A stretch of 50,310 bases of DNA, taken from the NCBI RefSeq assembly GCF_003846175.1, contig NZ_ML123057.1, forward strand, positions 105,918 through 156,227, in the 5' to 3' direction. Below are positions 44,325 to 50,310 of this stretch, piece by piece. The notes under the pieces were generated by a model. The model was not told where the DNA came from and ran no database searches. It saw only the letters and a program-made list of their open reading frames with translations. The position numbers and the translations under genes are program-made. Source of the DNA: Streptomyces sp. ADI95-17. Its GTDB lineage: Bacteria; Actinomycetota; Actinomycetes; Streptomycetales; Streptomycetaceae. The number at the start of each line of letters is the position of its first letter. The stretch's first letter is position 1.

Positions 44325-44501
44325 CTAGCGGTGAGCGAGCCGGCGCAGCTCGACCCGGGCGGCGGGTGTACCGGGCGGGGTGGACCAGAACGGATGCCAC
44401 TGGGCCCGGGCGGACAGGTCCAGGAGGCGGCGGCGCAGGGCGGGGGCGAGGTTCGGCGAGCTGCCGGTAGGCGGCGAGCCAGTCGCGCTGGGCTTGTGTC
44501 C
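44325..44501 (-). pseudogene. C-terminal half of a host gene split by the 44502-46525 element
   Basis: The minus strand here reads TQAQRDWLAAYRQLAEPRP and, after a small frameshift near 44450, LAPALRRRLLDLSARAQWHP with FWSTPPGTPAARVELRRLAH to a stop at 44325. There is no start: the coding sequence begins directly at the inverted-repeat end at 44502. The proposed N-terminal half lies at 46526-46693 on the same strand, and the LexA-like gene follows. I recall short streptomycete proteins of this layout beside LexA-like HTH genes, but cannot name the family. Confidence 0.55.
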
Positions 44502-44556
44502 TGTCGCACCGAACCTTGAGCGAATCTCACCGAACCTTGACGGAGCGCAGTTCGTC
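44502..44556. repeat. Outer inverted repeat, left arm
   Basis: About 55 bases, reverse complementary to 46467-46525 apart from a four-base gap and one mismatch. They contain two copies of CACCGAACCTTGA. The next 27 bases (44556-44582, starting TGTGCCGGGCCACGATAGTT) form a second, perfect inverted repeat with 45654-45680. Confidence 0.9.
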
Positions 44557-44637
44557 TGTGCCGGGCCACGATAGTTGGCACCTGCCATGCTGGTTGGCAT
44601 CGCCCTCGCTCATCTATGCCAGGATTAGAGGGTGGAT

Positions 44638-45498
44638 ATGACCGACGTCACGCGTGCGATCGCGGCTGCGACTTCGGTCGCCGCATCGCTCGACCTGCCA
44701 GCCAACGATGCAACCGTTCTCCACAACTCGAACAAGCTGGCACTGCGGCTGACGCCATGCGACGTCTTTGCCCGGGTCGCCTCTGTGGGCCAAGAGGTTG
44801 CACAGTTCGAAGTCGATCTCGCTCAGCGGCTCGCCGAGGTCGGATGCCCGGTGTGTCCCTTGGAACCTCGGGCGGACCCGCGTGTGTACACGCGCGATGG
44901 CTTCGCAGTGACGCTGTGGACCTACTACGAGCCCGTGACACCTCACACCTCACCAGTCGACTACGCCAAGGCGCTGGAGCAGCTGCACGCCGACATGCGC
45001 AAGGTCGATGTGCCGAGCCCGAGGTTCACGGACCGGATCACGGAGGCGGAAGAAGTTGTCGCCGACCCGGATCGCTCGCCGGAGCTCACCGACGCGGACC
45101 GCGTGTTCCTCAGCGGCAGGCTGGCAAGCCTGCGACGAGCGATCGACGACCGCGGCGCCGTGGAGCAGCTGCTCCACGGCGAGCCTCATCCAGGCAATGT
45201 GCTCAGCACGAAGAGCGGACCGTTGTTCATCGACCTTGAGACGTGCTGCCGTGGTCCCGTCGAGTTCGATCTCGCCCATGTTCCCGAGGCGGTCTGTGAG
45301 CACTACCCGAGCGTTGACCAAGGGCTGCTGGACGAGTGTCGGCAGCTCGTTATCGCGATGGTCGCCGCGTGGCGTTGGGAGCTTGGCGACCAGTTTCCGA
45401 ACGGGAGGCGATTCGGAGAGGAATTCCTGCGCTTGCTGCGCGAGGGGCCTCCTTGGCCGACACTCGACACAGTGACCAGGCGACTGGATAGTCTGTAG
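44638..45498 (+). CDS. Aminoglycoside-phosphotransferase-family (APH) kinase
   Basis: About 286 residues of the protein-kinase-like APH family. The catalytic loop is EQLLHGEPHPGNVLSTKSGP, where HGE replaces the usual HGD while Asn is kept. The metal motif is LFIDLETCCRGPVEFDLAHV. The N-lobe is short: NSNKLALRLTPCDVFARVAS resembles the Lys strand. Such enzymes phosphorylate small molecules, and some give antibiotic resistance. ATG 44638 has GAGGG five bases ahead; GTG 44632 is an alternative. It lies inside an inverted-repeat cassette with a GNAT gene, both being families common among resistance genes. The substrate is unknown. Confidence 0.85.
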   Translation: MTDVTRAIAAATSVAASLDLPANDATVLHNSNKLALRLTPCDVFARVASVGQEVAQFEVDLAQRLAEVGCPVCPLEPRADPRVYTRDGFAVTLWTYYEPVTPHTSPVDYAKALEQLHADMRKVDVPSPRFTDRITEAEEVVADPDRSPELTDADRVFLSGRLASLRRAIDDRGAVEQLLHGEPHPGNVLSTKSGPLFIDLETCCRGPVEFDLAHVPEAVCEHYPSVDQGLLDECRQLVIAMVAAWRWELGDQFPNGRRFGEEFLRLLREGPPWPTLDTVTRRLDSL

Positions 45499-45771
45499 AA
45501 ATCACCGAAGGTCACGTCAAAGCGGCAAGGAACCAAGCGACGAGACTGTCGCCGTTGCAACCCATGTTCGCCGGCCTCGCTGCCGCGCTGAACCATGGCG
45601 CCAGTGCCAACAAACGCGGCAATTCGCTACAGATGCCAAGAATCTTGGCCAGGCGGTGCCAACTATCGTGGCCCGGCACACCGTCTCGTCGAACATCAGG
45701 TACACAGGTCAGGGCGTTGCCGCAGCGGATGAGAGCCTGTTGGATCGACAGGCCGTGGAGCAAGTACAGCC
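45499..45771. other. Spacer between APH and GNAT genes holding inner repeats
   Basis: No gene is supported. It holds the right partner (45654-45680) of the 27-bp repeat found upstream of the APH gene. It also holds one arm (45682-45754) of the roughly 73-bp inverted repeat that encloses the GNAT gene. A minus-strand frame through it (45517-45705) is probably fortuitous. Confidence 0.6.
45682..45754. repeat. Inner inverted repeat flanking the GNAT gene, downstream arm
   Basis: About 73 bases starting CGTCTCGTCGAACATCAGGT. They are the reverse complement of 46398-46470 with about six mismatches. The arms bracket the GNAT coding region (45772-46371). Confidence 0.88.
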
Positions 45772-46371
45772 TCAGGCCGGAGGGATGGTGAGGGTGACGA
45801 CCCAGCGGTGGGGCGAGATCGGCCGGGCCCGCGTGAAACCGTGGTTCTCGAAGACGGCCATCGGGCCGGTGTGCAGGAGCGAGCCCGACACCGAACGGTC
45901 GTCGGTCTCCTCGGGATAGCCCTTGACCGTGCCACCGCCCTGACGGGCGATCTCGGCCAGCGCCCCGCCGATAGCGGCGTGCGCGATGCCGCGCCTGCGC
46001 AGACTCTTCCCTGTGAAGAAGCAGGTGATGCGCCAGTCCGGCAGCACCGTGAGGTCCTTTTCGTACTTCCGCTTGCTCTTGATCTCCGGCAGCTCGGCTG
46101 GCGAGCCGAACTGGCACCAGCCCAGGCATTCGTCACCTGCGAAGACGAGCTCGGAATGGGTCCGGCCCTCGCGGACTCGCTGGTCCTTCTCGGCCCGGTT
46201 CTGCTGGGGGGTACGCCCCTTGCCGACCCTGACATGAAAGCCCATGCACCAACAGCCACCCCACACACCGTTGCTCGCCTCGACCAGTCGGGCGAACGCG
46301 GGCCAGGTGTCCGTGTCCAAGAGCCGGACGGCGAGGGAGGTAGCGGCGTCGCCTGTTGCGTTGTTGCTCAC
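45772..46371 (-). CDS. GNAT family N-acetyltransferase
   Basis: 199 residues. After a short N-terminal strand, WGGCWCMGFHVRVGKGRTPQ is followed by a helix. The acetyl-CoA motif is WRITCFFTGKSLRRRGIAHA with AIGGALAEIARQG. The end SLLHTGPMAVFENHGFTRAR is the late motif. GTG 46371 is chosen because GGAGGAATCC stands directly before it; the frame remains open to 46587 but runs through the repeats. It is enclosed by a roughly 73-bp inverted repeat and lies in the cassette 44502-46525, convergent with the APH gene. The acyl acceptor is unknown. Confidence 0.88.
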   Translation of the reverse strand: MSNNATGDAATSLAVRLLDTDTWPAFARLVEASNGVWGGCWCMGFHVRVGKGRTPQQNRAEKDQRVREGRTHSELVFAGDECLGWCQFGSPAELPEIKSKRKYEKDLTVLPDWRITCFFTGKSLRRRGIAHAAIGGALAEIARQGGGTVKGYPEETDDRSVSGSLLHTGPMAVFENHGFTRARPISPHRWVVTLTIPPA

Positions 46372-46397
46372 GGATTCCTCCCGGGAGGTGTACTGCG

Positions 46398-46525
46398 GTC
46401 TGTCGCTCCAACAGGCTCTCGACCGCTGCGGCAGCGCCCTGACCTGTGTACCTGATGTTCGACGAGACGAACTGCCCTCCGTCAAGGTTCGGTGAGATTC
46501 GCTTCGCTCAAGGTTCGGTGCGACA
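46398..46525. repeat. Inner repeat (upstream arm) and outer right arm
   Basis: 46398-46470 pairs with 45682-45754, and 46467-46525 pairs with 44502-44556. The two repeats abut, so the GNAT promoter must lie inside them. AAGGTTCGGTG occurs twice in the outer arm. Confidence 0.88.
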
Positions 46526-46693
46526 GGCCACCTGGCGGGCAGTGTGAGCAGCGGTGATGGGCACGACGTTGGAATCGTTCGCGGCATCGTTCACGGCACT
46601 GGATTCCGAGCCGCCAGGAGCTGCACGGCGCCCCTTGACCAGGTCGGGCGTGGCTCGGGGATCGGGCTGCCGGGCGCTGCTGGCGTACGTCAT
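46526..46693 (-). pseudogene. N-terminal half of the host gene split by the cassette
   Basis: ATG 46693, with GAGGAG seven bases upstream, opens a frame: MTYASSARQPDPRATPDLVK, then a linker, and SNVVPITAAHTARQVA up to 46526. There it enters the inverted repeat and stops a few codons later (CRTEP). The matching C-terminal half is proposed at 44325-44501, where a start-less frame begins with TQAQRDWLAAYRQLA. Joined, they would give a protein of about 110 residues upstream of the LexA-like gene. The join itself is inferred. Confidence 0.55.
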
Positions 46694-46834
46694 GACGAGG
46701 CTCCTCACGCAGTGGCGCGGGACTCCGGACAGAATCCCGCCGTCACTTGCTAGAGGTGTGACCGGAATGGTTCACCGTGACCGGAAGGCGGCTCGCGTGA
46801 CGAACGCACGCGAAAAGGCTGGTATTACTGGGGC

Positions 46835-47212
46835 ATGCAGGAAGAGACCGCACGCTCCGCGATCGACACGTTCATCTCCGCGTTCAACGCCTCGGACGAC
46901 AGCTATGTGACTGACCTGCTCTCCCAGGCACTGACCTCAGACGTGGTCTTCTGGGGGCCGTTGGGCCGCAGCGAAGGAATCGCGGCGGTCGAGCGGTTCG
47001 TGCTGGACATCCGGCGCCACCCAGCGGGGACCGGCACGATGGTGCGCTGCTCAGCGGTGGACATGCCTGGCGAGTGGGCCCGGTACAAGTGGGTCTTCAC
47101 CACGCCGGATGGAGGCCCCCGCCTGGCGGGAACGGACGTCGTCCATCTGCGGCGGAGCCTCATCGACCAGGTCATCGTCTTTGCGGGGGAGATCGAGGCG
47201 TCCGCCTCCTGA
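46835..47212 (+). CDS. NTF2-like (SnoaL-type fold) protein
   Basis: 125 residues of the nuclear transport factor 2-like fold. EETARSAIDTFISAFNASDD is the first helix, LTSDVVFWGPLGRSEGIAAV with ERFVLDIRRH the central part, and VRCSAVDMPGEWARYKWVFT with GTDVVHLRRSLIDQVIVFAG the curved sheet. In this superfamily the pocket binds or transforms small molecules; no catalytic residues can be assigned here. It is a single gene between the split host gene and an IS630 remnant. The ATG start lies after a weak GGGGC. Confidence 0.85.
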   Translation: MQEETARSAIDTFISAFNASDDSYVTDLLSQALTSDVVFWGPLGRSEGIAAVERFVLDIRRHPAGTGTMVRCSAVDMPGEWARYKWVFTTPDGGPRLAGTDVVHLRRSLIDQVIVFAGEIEASAS

Positions 47213-47283
47213 GTCATCCTTCTGTCGCTGTCCTTCTCCTGAACTTGCCCCTTCGGCGCTCGGGGGCTGCGGTTCGCAGTTGG

Positions 47284-47975
47284 TCAGGCTGCGGTGCTGA
47301 GGGGGCGTCCGCCCCAGCGGATGCCCTTTTCGCTGCGGATGCGGGCACGTTCCTTGCGTTGGGCGGCGAGTACGTCGGGGTGGCGGGCGTTGGTGGTGCG
47401 CCAGCGCAGGTAGCGGTGCAGTGCCTGGGTCTACGCGGGGTGGCTGCGGTGGTGGGAGTTGGCCAGGGTGAACTGCCGCAGCGGGCCGAAGTGGGCCTCG
47501 ATCGGGTTGGCCCAGGAAGCGTAGGTCGGGGTGAAGCACAGCTCGACCTTTTTCTTCTTCGCCCAGCGGCGGATGTCCGCGCCAGTGTGGGAGGAGAGGT
47601 TGTCCAGGATGATGTGGATCGGGGCGCCGTCGGGTCGGGCGGCGCGGATCGACTTGAGCGCGGCCAGGGTGTTGGCGGTGCCCTTGCGGCGGCGGTTGAC
47701 GCCCCACAGGCGGTCGTCGCCCACGGAGTAGCAGCCGTGGAAATAGGTGACGCCGTGGATGCGGCGGTAGGTCGCCGGCAGCCGGTTGGGCTTGCCCTGC
47801 TTCGCCCAGCAGGAGCCCGCGATGGGCCGGATCCCCAGGGGCCCGAACTCGTCGAAGGCGAAGCCCCGGTCCGGGAAGCGGTCCAGCACCTGCTCGATCC
47901 GGTCGAGCTTGGCATCGCGATCAGGGTCGGGTGGCTCCTTCCAGGTCCTGGTGCGCTGGAAGTCATCGCCTTCGC
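47284..47975 (-). pseudogene. IS630-family transposase, N-truncated with an amber codon
   Basis: The frame contains KEPPDPDRDAKLDRIEQVLD, then RGFAFDEFGPLGIRPIAGSC (first Asp in FDEFG). It continues with GAPIHIILDNLSSHTGADIR (second Asp in LDN) and LCFTPTYASWANPIEAHFGP (Glu in PIEAHF). A TAG at 47431-47433 interrupts it after NSHHRSHPA. The same frame continues TQALHRYLRWRTTNARHPDV to the usual ending at 47284. The N-terminal HTH domain is missing beyond 47975, where an ISL3-like fragment on the other strand begins. Inactive. Confidence 0.88.
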
Positions 47976-47993
47976 CGCGCGGTTCCCCTCCGA

Positions 47994-48203
47994 GGCCACG
48001 AGGACGTCGCCGACACCCTGCACCAGATGGCGAACGACCCCGACGGACCGGTGGTGCACCTGGTCACCGCTGACGAGTGGGCACTCCACTGCCCGGACTG
48101 TGGCACCCAGGCGCGGCGGTCGAAGGGCCGGTGGGTGACCGGGCCGCGTGACCTGCCGGTCGGTGGCCGCCGAACGCGGCTGGGGCCTCTCGTTCGGATC
48201 ATG
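47994..48203 (+). pseudogene. ISL3-family transposase N-terminal fragment
   Basis: A piece of about 65 codons: ADTLHQMANDPDGPVVHLVT, then ADEWALHCPDCGTQARRSKG and RWVTGPRDLPVGGRRTRLG. The CPDCGT...KGRW-TGPRDLPVGGRRTRL pattern is the N-terminal zinc-finger and linker of ISL3 transposases. It then changes to unrelated sequence. It abuts the truncated end of the IS630 remnant, so the two were joined by a deletion. It is distinct from the intact ISL3 element at 7033-9290. Confidence 0.7.
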
Positions 48204-48319
48204 TCGGGCTCGTCGCCGACGAGCTACGGCCCTCGGGGCGGGCCTCGGTGTTTTCGGCATGCTCGCGACACCGTCCGCGACGCAACGTTCGGCGGCCGGT
48301 GAGCGTCTCATCGGGTGTG

Positions 48320-48793
48320 ATGGATCTTCCTGAGACAACGAACTCCGTCGACACCCAGGACGAGCACGAGGACGAGCGAGTGCGGTCCGGCCCGCTGCGG
48401 CACCATGCTCTGTGGGCGGCGCTCGTCACCGCCGCCGGAGTGACGCTGGGGTGGTTGGGCGCCCTGTTCCGCATCGGCCCGGAGGAGTACGGCCTGCCGC
48501 CCGCCGCGCCGGGAGCACTCTGGCCCTATCTGCTCGCCTGGGCCGTGATCGGCCTGGGGCTGAGCGCCATCCTGCGGTTCGTGGCGGCCAAGGTGCCCGT
48601 CTACTCCCCGTCGGAGGTCCTCCTCGGCACCGTCATGATCGGCACCCGGCTGTCCCTGGGCTGGCGGCCGGAGCCCCTCGAAGTCGCGGGCCTGGCCGCG
48701 GCCGCACTGCTCCTGGTGGCTGTCTGGTGCGCCGTCGCACTGCGCGGGGCGGCCGTCGTGCGACGGTCCAACGACGCTTCCGGGGTCGCCTAG
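48320..48793 (+). CDS. Small integral membrane protein, unknown function
   Basis: 157 residues. A hydrophilic N-terminus of about 30 residues (acidic, TQDEHEDERV) is followed by four hydrophobic segments: HALWAALVTAAGVTLGWLGA, ALWPYLLAWAVIGLGLSAIL, SEVLLGTVMIGTRLSLGW and AGLAAAALLLVAVWCAVALR. ATG 48320 overlaps a GTG at 48317 that is also a possible start. No family was recognised. Codon use is typical for the window. It lies between the ISL3 fragment and an IS5 remnant. Confidence 0.7.
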   Translation: MDLPETTNSVDTQDEHEDERVRSGPLRHHALWAALVTAAGVTLGWLGALFRIGPEEYGLPPAAPGALWPYLLAWAVIGLGLSAILRFVAAKVPVYSPSEVLLGTVMIGTRLSLGWRPEPLEVAGLAAAALLLVAVWCAVALRGAAVVRRSNDASGVA

Positions 48794-48799
48794 GACGTC

Positions 48800-49480
48800 T
48801 GATGATTGATCTTGTTTGTGGGTCGTGGGGAGCTGGCGGATGCGGCGTGGGAGCGGATAGCTCCGCTGCCGCCGGGTGTTGACGGGCGGGGTCGTCCGTG
48901 GGGGTCGTCCGTGGAGGTCGTCCGTGGCGGGATCACCGGCAGGTGATCAACGGGGTGTTGTGGCGGTTGCGGCCGGGTTCTCCGTGGCGTGACCTGCCGG
49001 AACGCTTCGGGCCGCGGCAGACGGCGTATGAGCGGTTCGCCCGCTGGGAGGTGGACGGGACCTGGGCCCGTCCGCTCGGGGAGGTCCAGGTCCGCGACGA
49101 CTCGGTCGGAGGAGCGGTGGAGTGGACCGTTTCGGTCCACTCCACGATCAACCGCGCTCACCAGCACGCCGCCGGCGCCCGCAAAAGGGGGCACCGGCGG
49201 GGGACGAACTGGAGGACCCGGAACGCGCGGCGGCTGGCCAGGCGCTCGGCCGGTCCTGCGGCGGGCTGACCACCAAGGTTCACCTGGCGTGCGACGGCCG
49301 GGGCCTCCCCCTGGCCGTCCTCCCCCTGGCCGTCCTCGCCACGCCGGGCAACGTCAACGACTCCACCGCCTTCGACGCGGTCCCGGACGCACTGCCAGTA
49401 CCCCGGACCGGCGTCGGGCGACCGCGCCGCAGGCCCGACGCGGTCATCGCGGACAAGGCGTATTCGTCACGGTCGCGCCC
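48800..49480 (+). pseudogene. IS5-family transposase broken by a tandem duplication
   Basis: Pieces in order are ELADAAWERIAPLPPGVDGR, then, after a repeat, WRDHRQVINGVLWRLRPGSP with WRDLPERFGPRQTAYERF, then VSVHSTINRAHQHAAGARKR. A frameshift near 49185 is followed by GQALGRSCGGLTTKVHLACD and ADKAYSSRSRP. The segment HSTINRAHQ has Asn where IS5 proteins have the catalytic Asp (usually DSTxxRAHQ or DGTxxRAHQ). The C-terminal Glu helix is missing. Two extra copies of a 13-bp unit (48890-48928) shift the frame near the start. Inactive for several independent reasons. Confidence 0.85.
48890..48928. repeat. Three tandem 13-bp units in the IS5 transposase remnant
   Basis: GGTCGTCCGTGG plus one variable base occurs at 48890-48902, 48903-48915 and 48916-48928. 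One copy would code for the usual GRPWRD segment; the two extra copies add 26 bases and break the frame. Confidence 0.92.
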
Positions 49481-49615
49481 AAGTCGGCATCGCGCGCCAA
49501 CTGATCTGCTCAGTCGCCCTTCTGCACGCACGCGTACCGCAGGCCGCCATCCGGCGCCGCGGCTGTACGACGCAGGTCTTGCCGGGGCCGGATCGCGGCC
49601 GATGCCGCCCGGTTC

Positions 49616-50140
49616 TCAGGGCTCCACCCCGCAGCGTCGCGCAATTGCTTTGAGGCGTTCGAGTTCTCGTCGCGCTGCTGTCGGGTGGGCGAGATCAAGG
49701 GCCATCCCGGCGCGGGCCGAGATGTAGAGGATGTCCTGGTGGCTGGCGGCGTCGAGGCCGGGAGCGGTCTGGAGGCGGCGGCCTGTGACGCTCAGGTAGA
49801 TCGCGATGCTATCGAGATCCCCGCGCAGGTGCACAGGAAGCACCTGCCGCAGTTCGTCCTTGACGTAGTCGCGAGCCTGCCGGTCCGCCGCGCATGGGCC
49901 AGGTGGCACGGGAGCCCAGGGAAGGCCGGCTTCTCGGGCGTCGTCGTACATCTCCGCCACCAAGGCGCGTGCGGACGCGGGATCGCCCTCGGCGGCTGCC
50001 ACGCGGGCCGACTCCAACGTGGAGCGCAGTCGTGCACGGACCTGAGGGTCCTCGCCAGTCCGGGCGTTCAGATAGCCGGACCACACATCGAACGCCTTGC
50101 TCAACTCGGCATCCAGCATGATCTTGTACACGTCCGGCAC
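49616..50140 (-). CDS. Hypothetical protein, helical, about 174 residues
   Basis: The frame from ATG 50140 reads MPDVYKIMLDAELSKAFDVW and then SGYLNARTGEDPQVRARLRS, with charged, helix-forming composition throughout. YDDAREAGLPWAPVPPGPCA lies in the middle and ISARAGMALDLAHPTAARRE at the end. No signal peptide or membrane segment is present. Composition, length and codon use support a real gene. No family was recognised; the repeated helical pattern is loosely like TPR or scaffold proteins, without proof. Its stop lies 136 bases beyond the IS5 remnant. Confidence 0.7.
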   Translation of the reverse strand: MPDVYKIMLDAELSKAFDVWSGYLNARTGEDPQVRARLRSTLESARVAAAEGDPASARALVAEMYDDAREAGLPWAPVPPGPCAADRQARDYVKDELRQVLPVHLRGDLDSIAIYLSVTGRRLQTAPGLDAASHQDILYISARAGMALDLAHPTAARRELERLKAIARRCGVEP

Positions 50141-50310
50141 TCCGCCGCCCCTCCGTCGGGCCCGTCCCGGCGTGGACGGCAGTGGTCAGGATAGGACAGG
50201 CGCTGGGCGGGACGCCCGCGAATTCCCCGGTGCAGTGTGCATGGGCCCCCGCATCAACTGAGCTGCTCAGTCTCGTCCCACCCGCGCCCAACACTTACGG
50301 GACAGCCCTT
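50141..50310. other. Intergenic end of window with a possible IS edge
   Basis: No gene is supported. The last bases, ACTTACGGGACAGCCCTT, read in reverse as AAGGGCTGTCCCGTAAGT, which resembles the outer end of common streptomycete IS elements. The element itself would lie beyond the window. Confidence 0.4.

Larger units (their letters stand above)
44502..46525. mobile_element. 2.02-kb inverted-repeat-bounded cassette without transposase (candidate element)
   Basis: The segment begins with TGTCGCACCGAACCTTGAGC and ends with its reverse complement. The arms 44502-44556 and 46467-46525 match apart from a four-base insertion and one substitution. Each arm contains the motif CACCGAACCTTGA twice. 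IS21-type elements have ends starting TGT with such internal doublets, so an IS21-like non-autonomous cassette is a possibility. It carries a phosphotransferase (plus) and a GNAT enzyme (minus). No target duplication is evident. It appears to interrupt one minus-strand gene (44325-44501 plus 46526-46693). Confidence 0.6.

Noticed and set aside
44638..45498. Naming the phosphotransferase as a specific aminoglycoside resistance gene
   Set aside because: Only the family motifs HGExHPGN and IDLE can be seen. Substrate cannot be told from them, and the loop has Glu instead of the usual Asp.
45682..46470. The roughly 73-bp repeats around the GNAT gene as integron attC sites
   Set aside because: attC sites flank cassettes in direct orientation and contain conserved R-box cores. 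These are inverted and lack such cores, and no integrase gene is nearby.
44493..46534. Target-site duplication for the 44502-46525 cassette
   Set aside because: Flanking bases (GTGTCC on the left, GGCCAC on the right) do not repeat; only weak similarity appears when the boundaries are moved.
1..50310. CRISPR array, tRNA or rRNA genes, or a biosynthetic gene cluster
   Set aside because: No regularly spaced repeats, no cloverleaf or rRNA-like stretch, and no ketosynthase, peptide synthetase or terpene synthase features were seen. The isolated ABM-domain and monooxygenase genes are not enough.

Overview
The window is a high-GC actinobacterial segment, most likely Streptomyces or a close relative. 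It has GTG and TTG starts, strongly GC-biased third codon positions, and typical families: DUF2716, DUF1330, DUF3592, DUF4232, S. albus G-type M15 peptidase, serine resolvases with a zinc-finger head, and LexA-like HTH proteins. No rRNA, tRNA, CRISPR array, replication gene, core housekeeping cluster or biosynthetic gene cluster was seen. The density of transposase remnants and broken genes suggests a variable chromosome arm or a large linear plasmid (inference).

Layout. 1-5.3 kb: a frameshifted IS701 transposase, a GNAT enzyme, an IS5-family transposase, a DUF3592 membrane protein, and a helicase-associated-domain (HA) remnant cut by an IS5 fragment. 5.3-10.1 kb: a small membrane protein, a HAD hydrolase, a complete ISL3-family element (7033-9290) with 25-bp inverted ends, an 8-bp target duplication and a DUF2716 passenger gene, then an IS5 remnant. 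10.1-12.7 kb: a MarR-MFS-DUF1330 operon and a glycogen-debranching-enzyme remnant. 12.8-19.0 kb: an operon of histidine kinase, degenerate kinase and NarL-type regulator, read divergently from three consecutive secreted cell-wall hydrolases (lysozyme-like/peptidoglycan-binding, M15, M23) that end in a strong terminator. 19.1-24.3 kb: a damaged Tn3-family transposase, an MFS exporter and a serine resolvase. 24.4-28.4 kb: Xre regulator and methionine aminopeptidase, a lactonase/SDR/TetR deletion scar, and an IS5 stub. 28.4-34.4 kb: an FG-GAP repeat protein, a second HA remnant, membrane-anchored and lipoprotein genes, a decayed zinc-type dehydrogenase, and small unknown genes.

34.4-44.3 kb: a poorly coding stretch, a RibD/DHFR-like reductase coupled to a gene broken by an amber codon, a resolvase fragment, a TetR repressor divergent from a TetX-like FAD monooxygenase with two tet-operator-like sites between them, Tn3 and lipase fragments, a YbdK-type carboxylate-amine ligase, a third HA remnant, a small secreted protein, an IS30 stub, an ABM-domain protein, an internally deleted FrnE-like gene, and a LexA-like HTH gene. 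44.5-46.5 kb: a 2.02-kb segment bounded by about 55-bp inverted ends. It carries a phosphotransferase and a GNAT enzyme but no transposase, and it appears to split a host gene whose halves lie on either side. 46.8-50.3 kb: an NTF2-like protein, IS630, ISL3 and IS5 remnants, two unknown genes, and a possible IS edge at the window end.

The most interesting items are the transposase-less inverted-repeat cassette at 44502-46525 with nested repeats, the ISL3 element with its DUF2716 passenger, the kinase/pseudokinase/regulator operon facing a wall-hydrolase trio, and the TetR/TetX-like pair with near-consensus tet operators. All calls come from reading the sequence and recalling family features; no database search was run.
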